Positions 1 to 6,049 of a DNA stretch of 6,366 nt are shown here, piece after piece. The first letter of the stretch is position 1. The number at the start of each line of letters is the position of its first letter. The notes beneath the pieces are model-generated. The model did not search any database. It was given only the letters and a program-made list of their open reading frames with translations, and was not told where the DNA came from. The stretch comes from Defluviitaleaceae bacterium (lineage in GTDB: Bacteria; Bacillota; Clostridia; Lachnospirales; WQUN01). The position numbers were made by a program, and so were the translations under genes. The DNA lies in NCBI GenBank assembly GCA_009783525.1, contig WRDG01000136.1:1-6366 (forward strand). Reading direction: 5' to 3'.

Positions 1-491
1 AGGGAAGTGTGACGCTCAAGCATGCTTCCGGCGAACTGACAGGCGCGGATATTTTACCGCAGGTCGCATACGTGCCGCCGGACGATTATTTATTTTCCGG
101 CACGGTCGCGGAAAACATAATCATGGCGGAAGACGCGCCCCGCGCGGACGATATTAAAGCGGCCGCCGCAAGCGCGAACATACTCGATTTTATCGAAGGC
201 TGCCCGCAGGGTTTCGACACGCTAATGGGCGAAAGCGGCGGCACCGTTTCAAGCGGGCAGGCGCAGCGCATCGCCATAGCCCGCGCGATATACAAGCGCT
301 CGCCCGTTATTGTTTTCGACGAGCCCACCGCAAACCTGGACGCGGCGTCTGTTGAAGCGTTTAAAAACGCGGCGCGAAGGCTCGCGGCAGAAAAAATTTG
401 CATTGTGGTAACCCACGACGCGGAAACGAAAGCCGTTTGCGACGATGTGTATGTTATAGAAAACGGGCGGTTAAAAGCGCAGGCTAAGTAG
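1..491 (+). CDS. ABC exporter ATP-binding domain, C-terminal part (5' end outside the window)
   Basis: This is the second half of an ABC nucleotide-binding domain. The frame is open from base 3 to the TAG at 489-491, so the real start lies upstream; the GTG at 9 is internal. Seen in order: a Q-loop region (QVAYVPPDDYLFSGTVAENI), typical of exporters of the MsbA/MdlB kind with fused membrane and ATPase domains; a degenerate signature (VSSGQAQR in place of LSGGQ-QR); Walker B with catalytic glutamate (VIVFDEP); a D-loop (ANLDAAS); and an H-loop histidine (VVTHD). Walker A must lie before the window. By family, the protein hydrolyses ATP at the inner membrane to drive export; the substrate cannot be told. 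The domain ends shortly after the H-loop, as normal, so the 3' end is intact. It converges on the next gene and shares a terminator with it. Confidence 0.9.
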   Translation, partial: GSVTLKHASGELTGADILPQVAYVPPDDYLFSGTVAENIIMAEDAPRADDIKAAAASANILDFIEGCPQGFDTLMGESGGTVSSGQAQRIAIARAIYKRSPVIVFDEPTANLDAASVEAFKNAARRLAAEKICIVVTHDAETKAVCDDVYVIENGRLKAQAK

Positions 492-506
492 CCGTAAACG
501 TGTAAA

Positions 507-547
507 TAAAAAGCCCGTCCGCATAATTTTTAGCGGACGGGCTTTTT
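507..547. terminator. Bidirectional intrinsic terminator
   Basis: A perfect 12-bp stem (AAGCCCGTCCGC at 511-522 against 533-544) encloses a 10-base AT-rich loop. A T-run follows on the plus strand, and a T-rich tract follows when read on the minus strand. It lies between two convergent genes, 16 bases after the ABC stop codon and just after the stop of the flavin-binding-fold gene, so it probably ends both transcripts. Confidence 0.93.
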
Positions 548-553
548 TGCGTT

Positions 554-1069
554 TTATTCTGCGGCCGTTCTAAACGGAACTTCAGCTACGCTTTTTATGC
601 TTCGCTGCGCTTTTCCAATCACGTTTTCGCTTTTGCAAACGATTTTACCCATCAGCACTTTAAAGCCGGGTTTAAAAACCGCTTCGGGAACCGTTCTGCC
701 GTTGCACCTGCACAGCGCCTCCCAAGCCTTGGCGTAGTCTTCGCTTTCCCGTTTAATAAACGAAAAAATGCCGAACGCCATTACAGAGCGGTAATCGTGG
801 TTCGATTTATCGTAGTCGTTATACACCCGGTCTAAAAACCTGTGGCAGGTTACGCAAACCTTCGGGTTTTTTTCGACCAAGCCGTTTTTATACCCGGCAA
901 CCGCGTGGTGCGTATAAAAAATCAAGTCGTCTTCAAATTGATAGCCGAAGTTCACCGGCAGCACATAGGGGTATTCGTCGTCAAAAAATCCGATTGAAAT
1001 CACGTCGCACATATCAAGCATAGCCGTCAAAATTTTTTTATCGCGGATTTCTCTGTCCGCATGATACAT
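554..1069 (-). CDS. Pyridoxamine 5'-phosphate oxidase-fold protein, NimA-like
   Basis: This 171-residue protein fits the NimA-like branch of the split-barrel flavin-binding family. The N-terminus (MYHADREIRDKK) resembles the usual 'M-R-R-x-D-R-x-I-x-D' opening. Residues 33-43 (YPYVLPVNFGY) and 51-61 (FYTHHAVAGYK) match the conserved 'G-x-PYxxPVNFGY' and 'Y-x-H-x-A-x-G-x-K' segments that contact FMN and the phosphate in relatives. Members are soluble FMN- or heme-binding proteins; some reduce 5-nitroimidazoles, but most have no proven substrate, so no resistance role should be read into it. The ATG at 1069 is preceded by AGGA ten bases upstream. It is the last gene of the leftward block, 129 bases after the kinase gene. 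The length is normal and nothing is broken. Confidence 0.88.
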   Translation of the reverse strand: MYHADREIRDKKILTAMLDMCDVISIGFFDDEYPYVLPVNFGYQFEDDLIFYTHHAVAGYKNGLVEKNPKVCVTCHRFLDRVYNDYDKSNHDYRSVMAFGIFSFIKRESEDYAKAWEALCRCNGRTVPEAVFKPGFKVLMGKIVCKSENVIGKAQRSIKSVAEVPFRTAAE

Positions 1070-1167
1070 AGCCGTCGCATCCTTTACGCTTTTTTTTAGC
1101 AGCCGCCATTTTTTCTGCCCGGCGGCGCTTCGGATTTAAAACTGCGTCCCGTTTTATTCCGTGGCTC

Positions 1168-1188
1168 AGGAACTCCGAAGGAGTTCCT
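1168..1188. repeat. Perfect 9-bp hairpin between two genes
   Basis: AGGAACTCC (1168-1176) pairs with GGAGTTCCT (1180-1188) around a 3-base loop. It lies 11 bases after the stop of the kinase gene and about 100 bases before the next minus-strand start. No T-run follows on either strand, so it is a poor intrinsic terminator. It could protect an mRNA 3' end or separate two cistrons. The rest of 1070-1198 shows only a weak GCCGCC/GGCGGC stem and the ribosome binding site of the next gene. Confidence 0.6.
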
Positions 1189-1198
1189 TCCTTTGCGT

Positions 1199-1945
1199 TT
1201 ATTTTTTTACCGAATACTTTCCACTTTCTGACAGATGCAGCAGGCAGTCGCTTGGCAGGCGGTTGTTTAATGCGCGCCAAACATTCGGGCCGTCGCTTCT
1301 TTCGTAGTACAAGTTTGCTTCTTGCGGGCTTGTGCCGCCCCTTATTTTTCTTTGGATAAGCCTGTTTTTTAACATAGGCTCTTCTGCCGAAATAAATATG
1401 CTGTAGCCGCAAAGCGGCTGCAGGCCGCGCCAGCCGTCTTCGTCCAACAGCAGCCAGTTCCCTTCGATAAGCACTATGCCGCTTTTAGCCTGTACGGCGT
1501 CCGGCACCACGTCGTGAAGGTTTCTGTCGTAAGCCGGCCATAAAATGTCGCGTGTCTGCATCCGCTTTATTGCATCGGTCAGCTCGCAGAGGTCGAAAGA
1601 TTCCGGGCTGCCCTTTATATCCCGCAGCAACACGTTTTTACCGTTTTTATTTATAAAATGGCTGTCTAAATATTTTTGCGGGTAGTGGAAACCGTCCATC
1701 CCTACGGACTGGATTGTTTCGCCGCCCGCCTGCCGGCCGAGGTGCGATAAAAAAAGCGAAAGCGTGGTTTTACCCGCGCCCGGCGGGGCGGCAAGAAAAA
1801 CTATCAGCTTATCGCTTTTCGTTTGCTTCAATTCAAACAGCGTTTTTATAAGCGGCAAAAATATTTCGTCTGCGTCTTCTTTAAAGTATCGGGCCTTCAT
1901 GTCAAACCCGTTGGCGGATACATCAATTTCAACAAAGTCAAGCAT
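1199..1945 (-). CDS. P-loop nucleoside/sugar-type kinase (uridine kinase/pantothenate kinase superfamily)
   Basis: A 248-residue soluble kinase. With the ATG at 1945 as residue 1: Walker A APPGAGKTT is at 53-61, and the substrate or Mg site DGFHYP at 84-89. Then come GSPESFDL (compare 'G-x-P-x-T-F-D'), the WPAYDRNLHD segment (compare 'P-x-Y-D/S-R'), a buried strand with VLIEGNWLLLDEDGW (compare 'EGNYLLL'), and a basic lid with NRLIQRKIRGGTSPQEA. This is the pattern of proteins usually named 'nucleoside/nucleotide kinase family protein', whose members phosphorylate nucleosides, pantothenate or fructose; which one applies here is not visible. A TTG at 1978 would add 11 residues, but it sits in a T-run that is part of a possible terminator and has no well-spaced ribosome binding site, so I prefer the ATG, which also lacks a strong one. 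Confidence 0.85.
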   Translation of the reverse strand: MLDFVEIDVSANGFDMKARYFKEDADEIFLPLIKTLFELKQTKSDKLIVFLAAPPGAGKTTLSLFLSHLGRQAGGETIQSVGMDGFHYPQKYLDSHFINKNGKNVLLRDIKGSPESFDLCELTDAIKRMQTRDILWPAYDRNLHDVVPDAVQAKSGIVLIEGNWLLLDEDGWRGLQPLCGYSIFISAEEPMLKNRLIQRKIRGGTSPQEANLYYERSDGPNVWRALNNRLPSDCLLHLSESGKYSVKK

Positions 1946-1976
1946 GTCCGCTTTTTTACCGCTCGCGCCGCGCACC

Positions 1977-2009
1977 AAAAAAAAACGCCCGCGCCTTTCC
2001 GTTTTTTTT
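1977..2009 (-). terminator. Possible weak terminator after the DUF2461 gene
   Basis: Read on the minus strand, eight A and CG (2009-2000) pair with CG and a run of nine T (1987-1977) around a 12-base GC-rich loop. The run of nine T gives the terminator look, but the stem is nearly all A-U pairs, so efficiency is doubtful. It lies about 35 bases past the stop of the DUF2461 gene and overlaps the TTG sometimes readable as the start of the kinase. Confidence 0.3.
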
Positions 2010-2044
2010 GTATTCGCGCTTTTGCAACGCGCATAACGTGATAT

Positions 2045-2746
2045 TTATTTTGCTTCGGCGTCCAGCGACACGAAAAATTTATAAAACGGCATCAAAAACA
2101 AACAGCCGCTTACAAGCCTGTCGGCAAGCCCGCGTGAATACAGTTCATCGCCGTTTTGCTGATTATGTGCAAGCGAAACCGATTTTTTATTATACCAAGC
2201 GGACGAAGAGCCGTCGGCGTTTGCACAGCCCGGCGCATTTTGCGACTGTTGGATTTTTTTGCGGCTGTACTCTTCGCCGTCAAGAACAAACTCGGTTTGA
2301 TCTTTTAAGGGCGCCGTAAATTTTTCAAACTCCTTCGGATTGCTGTCTATGCGCGCGCGCAGCTTAGCCATCGTTTCGGCCTTCGCCTGATAAAAGCCTA
2401 ACCCGTAGCTCCAGGCCTTTGGCGCAAGCTCGAACCAAAAAACCGGCTCACTCTGCCAATGCTCGGCCGGCGCTTCGACGGTAAACCACATGTTGCATCT
2501 GTAAGGCTCGCCGCCGCGCACACGCCTTGCGTCTTTATAAATACGCGAAACCTTGCAAATTAACGCAAAGCCGTTTTTGCCGGCATCCGCCGCAAGCCGC
2601 TCGTGTACTTCTTTCGCAAGTTCCTTCATCGGGTTTTGAAAATACTGTATAAATTTAAGCTTGTTTTCTTCAAACCACATCTTGTTGTTGTTAAGGCTAA
2701 GGTTCCACATAAAATCGATCGTTTCGGGGGTAAACCCGTCAAACAT
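2045..2746 (-). CDS. DUF2461 family protein
   Basis: A 233-residue protein of the DUF2461 (TIGR02453) family, whose function is unknown. The conserved parts appear in order: the FDGFTPETIDFMWNLSLNNNKMWFEENK opening at about 2-29; SRIYKDARRVRGGEPYRCNMWF at 67-88 (compare the family's 'R-I-Y-R-D-x-R-x-x-x-x-x-P-Y-K'); WSYGLGFYQ at 112-120; and the closing EWY-R-K-like stretch AWYNKKSVSL at 183-192, followed by PFYKFF at 220-225. A short polar insert (about 166-182, rich in Q, N, G, S) looks like a species-specific loop. The ATG at 2746 has GAGG eight bases upstream, a good site. The protein has no signal peptide or membrane segment. It has its own candidate promoter, so it need not be co-transcribed with the membrane protein gene before it. 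Confidence 0.9.
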   Translation of the reverse strand: MFDGFTPETIDFMWNLSLNNNKMWFEENKLKFIQYFQNPMKELAKEVHERLAADAGKNGFALICKVSRIYKDARRVRGGEPYRCNMWFTVEAPAEHWQSEPVFWFELAPKAWSYGLGFYQAKAETMAKLRARIDSNPKEFEKFTAPLKDQTEFVLDGEEYSRKKIQQSQNAPGCANADGSSSAWYNKKSVSLAHNQQNGDELYSRGLADRLVSGCLFLMPFYKFFVSLDAEAK

Positions 2747-2764
2747 ATAATCAGCCTCTTTTAA

Positions 2765-2794
2765 TTATTACTCCGGCAATTAATTGCACACCAA
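2765..2794 (-). promoter_or_regulatory. Candidate promoter with a palindromic operator-like site
   Basis: Reading leftward, TTGGTG (2794-2789) and TAATAA (2770-2765) are 18 bases apart, a sigma70-like pair about 19 bases upstream of the DUF2461 start codon. The spacer holds a perfect 12-bp palindrome, GCAATTAATTGC (2776-2787), a position where a bound repressor would block polymerase. The short distance to the start codon leaves only a short 5' leader. Confidence 0.4.
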
Positions 2795-2876
2795 CGGTTC
2801 TGCGTTTCGTAAAATCCCCTGCCGCCGAAATTTTTTTTTGCGAAAAATTAATTAATCATTTAATACGCAGCGACGT

Positions 2877-3248
2877 TTAATCTTTCCGGCGCAGCAGCTT
2901 GATACCTATAAGTGAAAGCGCAAGCACACCGCCCGCTATCGCCGCAATTTTAAGCGCCTTTTTCTTTTGCGCGTCGTTCGGCGACAGAGTCAAGCTGTTT
3001 TTTTCGAAGTCGACGGCAAAGTTCATGTCCTTGATGTTTGCGTAGTGTTCGGTTCGCTTAAAAGCGGCGATGCTTTCGCATTTGTCCATTGCGGATACAG
3101 CCGCGAATATCTTGCCTGCGATGGGAATGCGGGCCATCTTTAAAAATGCTTTTTTAACCTGCTTCATTTTATCCTGCTCAAAAAATTGCAATAATTTTTC
3201 TTCCTGTTCGGTGTTTTCGACCGCGTCGCAGTATTGCGAAAATGTCAT
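2877..3248 (-). CDS. Small C-terminally anchored membrane protein, unknown function
   Basis: I do not recognise this 123-residue protein. Residues 1-37 are polar and charged and likely helical. A moderately hydrophobic segment follows at 39-53 (ARIPIAGKIFAAVSA). A charged region comes next, and near the end one clear membrane helix, about 101-119 (IAAIAGGVLALSLIGIKLL), closed by RRKD. The lysines before the helix and arginines after it leave the orientation unclear; a tail-anchored form with most of the protein in the cytoplasm is plausible. There is no N-terminal signal peptide. The start is well supported: GGAGG lies eight bases before the ATG at 3248. It is probably a monocistronic gene with its own upstream region. 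Confidence 0.75.
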   Translation of the reverse strand: MTFSQYCDAVENTEQEEKLLQFFEQDKMKQVKKAFLKMARIPIAGKIFAAVSAMDKCESIAAFKRTEHYANIKDMNFAVDFEKNSLTLSPNDAQKKKALKIAAIAGGVLALSLIGIKLLRRKD

Positions 3249-3320
3249 TTTGATTACCTCCGTCTTTTTTTTTGCCGGTGAGCCGCGCCGCCGAAACGAT
3301 GCGCGGAAATTGACAACGCT

Positions 3321-3329
3321 TTTATATCA
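3321..3329 (-). promoter_or_regulatory. Candidate extended -10 promoter for the small membrane protein
   Basis: On the minus strand TGATATAAA (3329-3321) fits the TG-n-TATAAT extended -10 pattern, 73 bases upstream of the start codon. No good -35 is present at 17 bases, which extended -10 promoters tolerate. This is pattern reading only. Confidence 0.3.
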
Positions 3330-3380
3330 CAAACAAGCCGAGCTTTCGATAATGCATGCGGCGGAGTTTTTATTATTACA

Positions 3381-3527
3381 AAAAAAAACGGGGCGCTGTA
3401 AATACCCCCCCTACCGTAAGACAACTACATTGTCATTCTGAGCGCAGCGAAGAATCATACGAAAAGATCCTTCACTTCGTTCAGGATGACAGGTTTCTTA
3501 GGAGAGGGCGGCTAAAAGCGCCCCGTT
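3381..3527 (-). terminator. Intrinsic terminator of the GH28-like gene, loop enlarged by a palindromic repeat
   Basis: AACGGGGCGCT (3387-3397) and AGCGCCCCGTT (3517-3527) form a perfect 11-bp GC-rich stem. Read leftward, the 3' arm is followed by eight T (3388-3381), the usual terminator layout, about 30 bases after the GH28-like stop codon. The loop is 119 bases, far larger than normal. It contains further partly complementary flanks (CCCCCCC near 3405-3411 against GAGAGGGCGG near 3503-3511) and a complete palindromic repeat (3431-3491), so the whole unit can fold as one long interrupted hairpin. Confidence 0.65.
3431..3491. repeat. 61-base palindromic intergenic repeat (REP/MITE-like)
   Basis: The arms at 3431-3456 and 3466-3491 pair at 21 of 26 positions around a 9-base loop. 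The ends are TGTCAT and ATGACA. The core TGTCATTCTGAGCG with 'GAAG-ATC' and its mirror 'GATCCTTCACTTCGTT' is, from memory, a very widespread short repeat in diverse bacterial genomes, likely spread as a non-autonomous element. It has no coding capacity. Confidence 0.8.
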
Positions 3528-3556
3528 CATTTTAAAACGATAAAAAAAATTTGCTT

Positions 3557-4837
3557 CTATTCAAACACAATGCCCGCGGTCAGCTCCGCTATCACGTGCG
3601 CGTTCGCCTTGCCTGCTACTCTTTCTCCGTTCAAAAACAAGTTGCTTACCCTAACGTCGCGGATTATTTTTTGCACGCCCATGTCTTCAAAGCCGCGGAT
3701 GATCGACGGCGGCAAAACGCCGCCCAAAACATAAATGCCGTCGAATAAAATGCCGTCCATTTCGCCGCGCTGCGTGTCGAGAGAATTGCCGTACGTTTGA
3801 ATTTTTAAGTCGATCAATTTGTCGCCGGCGTCTTCGACGCGAATGTTTTTATACCGCACATCATGTATGTGCGCCCTGTCGCCCAGGTGAATCGAAAAGA
3901 CCGCGCCGGACTGCCAGCCCTCGGGCTCGCAGTGGATGATGTCGATGTCTTCAAACGAAATGTCAGATATTTCGTTGCACGAGGTTTCGTAGCCTATCTC
4001 TATCGCGTTGCCGCATTTCTTCTTCCACAGGACGCAGTCCGAAGCGCGGACGTTTTTTATGTCCCTCGCTCCCCGAAAGTCCGGGTCCAGAGCGGGCGTG
4101 CGGCTCGCCTTCAAAACGATGCAATCGTCGTTTACGCAAATGAAGCAGTGTTTTATGTTGACGTCACTGCACCCGACCACGTCTATCCCGTCTGTTATGC
4201 CAAGCATGCCTATTATGTTAATGCCGTCGATCTCAACATTTCTGCAGGCAATGGGGACAACGTTCCAGGCGGGCGAATCCGTTATTGTCACGCCGGACAT
4301 GCGTACGTTGTCGCAATCCGAAAACTTAATAAATTTTACGCCGCTTCTTTCGGGCGGATGCAGAGGCAGCCCCCACAAAATGCCGTTGCCTGTAATTTCG
4401 ATATTTTTTGCGCGGTTTGCCGTGATGTGGCTTATAAGCTGCGCGCCTTCTTCTATATAAACGCAGTCGCCGCTTGTTAACTCCAAATTTTCATATTGCG
4501 TGACCGTGCCGCGCTTAAATATATGCGTCGCATTGGCCGGCTGTTCGATATATTTTGCGCAAAAAATGAACAGCGGATTTTTTAATCCGTACGGCTCGAC
4601 CGAAACGCGGTCCCTGTCCGTAAGTGTAAGGCGGATTTCGTTCCCGTATGTCCGCGCCCCGTAATTTTTACCGAGCGGCCGCACGAAAACTTCTTTAAAA
4701 ATATTTTTCGCCGTCACGACTATTTCCGTGAAGCCGGAAAAACATACCACGGCGAAGTCGCCCGAATCCGTATGAAAAACATCCACCGCGCGCCCGCCGG
4801 TTGTAAGGGTATAGTTTTCGCTTAACGGCATTGCCAT
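3557..4837 (-). CDS. Glycoside hydrolase family 28-like parallel beta-helix protein
   Basis: A 426-residue protein of the polygalacturonase-like right-handed beta-helix fold. An N-terminal beta-rich part (1-120) leads into helix rungs with GNGILWG at 150-156, ITDGIDVVGC at 214-223, VNDDCIVLK at 235-243, CGNAIEIGYE at 275-284 and LKIQTYG at 344-350. These align with the GH28 motifs N-T-D, G/Q-D-D, G-H-G and R-I-K, but the Asn, the His and the Arg are replaced; the Asp residues of TDG and NDD remain. Canonical pectin hydrolysis is therefore uncertain; a related glycosidase on other oligosaccharides is possible. No signal peptide is visible, so it probably acts inside the cell. I chose the ATG at 4837 because GGGG lies eight bases upstream; ATG 4843 is too close, and GTG 4867 precedes that site. 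It is the third gene after the AT-rich pair, with a 47-base gap. Confidence 0.82.
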   Translation of the reverse strand: MAMPLSENYTLTTGGRAVDVFHTDSGDFAVVCFSGFTEIVVTAKNIFKEVFVRPLGKNYGARTYGNEIRLTLTDRDRVSVEPYGLKNPLFIFCAKYIEQPANATHIFKRGTVTQYENLELTSGDCVYIEEGAQLISHITANRAKNIEITGNGILWGLPLHPPERSGVKFIKFSDCDNVRMSGVTITDSPAWNVVPIACRNVEIDGINIIGMLGITDGIDVVGCSDVNIKHCFICVNDDCIVLKASRTPALDPDFRGARDIKNVRASDCVLWKKKCGNAIEIGYETSCNEISDISFEDIDIIHCEPEGWQSGAVFSIHLGDRAHIHDVRYKNIRVEDAGDKLIDLKIQTYGNSLDTQRGEMDGILFDGIYVLGGVLPPSIIRGFEDMGVQKIIRDVRVSNLFLNGERVAGKANAHVIAELTAGIVFE

Positions 4838-4853
4838 GCACATTGCCCCTTTC
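4824..4853. repeat. Direct repeat, inner copy (start region of the GH28-like gene)
   Basis: These 30 bases recur at 6072-6101 in the same orientation with one difference (C at 4834, T at 6082). On the minus strand the unit holds the ribosome binding site and the start Met-Cys-Met-Ala-Met-Pro. The likeness stops sharply at both ends. Confidence 0.88.
4846..4852 (-). promoter_or_regulatory. Ribosome binding site that decides the GH28-like start
   Basis: AAAGGGG on the minus strand lies 2, 8 and 14 bases before three closely spaced ATG codons (4843, 4837, 4831). Only the middle one has ideal spacing. The same arrangement is copied in the outer direct repeat. Confidence 0.6.
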
Positions 4854-4884
4854 AAAAATTTAGTCACGGCATAATTTTTTCTTC

Positions 4885-5337
4885 TTAAAGGTTTACGATA
4901 CGCGCCGGCTGCGCGACATTAGGCGGCAAACCCCATTCATCCACAAAATAATCAATGAATAGGTTTGTCCCAATTGTATGAAATCCCGTATATCTTTCCA
5001 TCAGCCATTTGAACATTCCAAACCCATAATGTTGAGCCAACATTTTGCTTGGAGTTTGAAATTCGCAAACAAGGTATTGGGCATACATGGCAAACCAAGC
5101 GCGTTCATAATCATAAAAGCCCTCGCCGTTTATCGGCGTGTAATTTTCTTCAAAATCTTCGCGCCAACGAGTCAACCAAAAAGATGTGGAATTATCCACT
5201 CCCTTATCGTCAATGCCGCATTTTACATCGGATAAGAAAAAGTTAAACCAATAGTCTAAAAAATCACAATCATCGGGAATCCGTTTAGCCCATTCCGCCA
5301 ATTTTGCCGTGACCATATAATCATACTCAAAACGCAT
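4885..5337 (-). CDS. Partner protein of the DUF3990-type gene, C-terminus reminiscent of DUF3791
   Basis: A 150-residue soluble, acidic, aromatic-rich protein (many W, F, Y). I cannot name its full-length family. The first two thirds (for example DYWFNFFLSDV and WLTRWREDFEENY) are not recognised. Residues about 101-136 (LAQHYGFGMFKWLMERYTGFHTIGTNLFIDYFVDEW) recall the DUF3791 pattern 'F-x-x-Y-G-x-x-x-x-I-x-x-x-Y-x-x-x-H-T-x-G', a family that I remember beside DUF3990 genes. It overlaps the upstream gene by 11 bases, and its strong ribosome binding site lies inside that gene, so the two are translationally coupled and probably equimolar. A role as antitoxin, immunity protein or binding partner is an inference. 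The GC is low, as in its neighbour, and unlike the GH28-like gene that follows. Confidence 0.75.
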   Translation of the reverse strand: MRFEYDYMVTAKLAEWAKRIPDDCDFLDYWFNFFLSDVKCGIDDKGVDNSTSFWLTRWREDFEENYTPINGEGFYDYERAWFAMYAQYLVCEFQTPSKMLAQHYGFGMFKWLMERYTGFHTIGTNLFIDYFVDEWGLPPNVAQPARIVNL

Positions 5338-5947
5338 ATTCAGCCCAGCCCTCCTCCCTGTAATCTTCTATAAATTTTTCACCTTCGAATAAGCTTCCGC
5401 GCAATTGCAATAAATCTTTGTTCATGGTTATTCGCCGTTCCTTGTGTCGTTGGTTTGCATTTTCCAATTCCGCACCTTTCAATTCATATGAATCTACATA
5501 GCGAAGACCATTCGCATTATTTTTAAAAACATATTGATTGCCTAATTTGCAATATTCCAATGATTTTATTAACCGTTTATCGCCTATTCCCGCGATACCA
5601 CCCAGCATAAACGCAGGGATTGAAATAGTCATGTCATCATTAGCTATTGCTCCGATTATCACATTTTTACTGAAATTTATATTAAACAGTTTTTCTCTGA
5701 ATCCCAAAACAACTTTCAACCAATCGGTTTCCTTTAAAATAATTTGTTCTTCCGGGTTGTCATCATATTCGTAAACCGTCACTATCGGTGTATTTCTTTT
5801 TCTAATCCACTCTTCGGCGGCATCTTTGTTTTCAGCCAAATAAAATCCTTGCCCGAAATCGCAGTTTACTCTGATGCCGGGGAACTGGATGTTTTCAATG
5901 GGTAAAGCCTTGCTTCCGCCGTGGTACAACAATTTTTTCTTTTCCAT
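5327..5947 (-). CDS. DUF3990 family protein, ADP-ribosyltransferase-like fold
   Basis: A 206-residue protein with the marks of DUF3990, a family placed in the ADP-ribosyltransferase clan. From the ATG at 5947: LLYHGGSK at 6-13 carries the histidine of the NAD site; DFGQGFYLAENKDAAEEW at 30-47 carries the tyrosine; VIIGAIANDD at 96-105 matches the family's 'D-x-V-x-G-P-x-A-N-D'; NQYVFKN at 137-143 is the likely third catalytic strand. Together they suggest an H-Y-E/Q type active site. Targets are unknown. The C-terminal 40 residues are charged and beyond the core. The start is debatable: ATG 5971 has GGAG ten bases upstream and would add eight residues (MVYSGKKN); I chose 5947 because family members begin just before 'LYHG'. 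It is AT-rich (lines near 22-42% GC), which suggests recent acquisition. Confidence 0.85.
   Translation of the reverse strand: MEKKKLLYHGGSKALPIENIQFPGIRVNCDFGQGFYLAENKDAAEEWIRKRNTPIVTVYEYDDNPEEQIILKETDWLKVVLGFREKLFNINFSKNVIIGAIANDDMTISIPAFMLGGIAGIGDKRLIKSLEYCKLGNQYVFKNNANGLRYVDSYELKGAELENANQRHKERRITMNKDLLQLRGSLFEGEKFIEDYREEGWAEYAF
5349..5359 (-). promoter_or_regulatory. Ribosome binding site inside the upstream gene
   Basis: AGGGAGGAGGG on the minus strand, 11 bases before the ATG at 5337, lies within the last codons of the DUF3990-type gene. It couples translation of the partner to the first gene and allows high expression of the partner. Confidence 0.7.
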
Positions 5948-6049
5948 ATTTTTTTTTCCGCTATATACCATTGAACCCACGCTCCATATTAAATATTACC
6001 GGTCGATATTTTCGGTTATCAGCAAAAAATTTCCCGTAAACATTCCGTC

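Larger units (their letters stand above)
3249..3556. other. 308-base intergenic region
   Basis: No gene is supported here. The left part (3249-3380) is the 5' region of the small membrane protein gene, with its ribosome binding site (3257-3261), a T-run and an extended -10-like site. The right part (3381-3527) is the nested hairpin that ends the GH28-like transcript, with a palindromic repeat inside it. The small open frames across this region do not look like proteins. Confidence 0.7.

Noticed and set aside
1038..1412. Minus-strand open frame of 124 codons, very rich in Lys and Arg, across the kinase 3' end and the gap after it
   Set aside because: It overlaps the well-supported kinase gene in another frame and the start of the flavin-binding-fold gene. 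Its composition is that of an out-of-frame reading of this DNA, and no ribosome binding site fits.
2045..2310. Possible frameshift in the last third of the DUF2461 gene, where the sequence looks unlike the core
   Set aside because: The closing family features (WYNKK, the ELYSRGLAD stretch and PFYKFF) are all present in the same frame, so the odd part is only a polar insert.
3309..3326. TTGACA on the plus strand at 3309 as a promoter -35
   Set aside because: No -10-like hexamer lies 16-18 bases downstream and there is no plus-strand gene after it.
3431..3491. Possible CRISPR repeat
   Set aside because: There is only one palindromic unit, with no regularly spaced copies or spacers.
3863..4480. 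Plus-strand open frame of 205 codons opposite the GH28-like gene
   Set aside because: It is the shadow of a long coding region with clear beta-helix motifs. It has no ribosome binding site and its peptide matches nothing.
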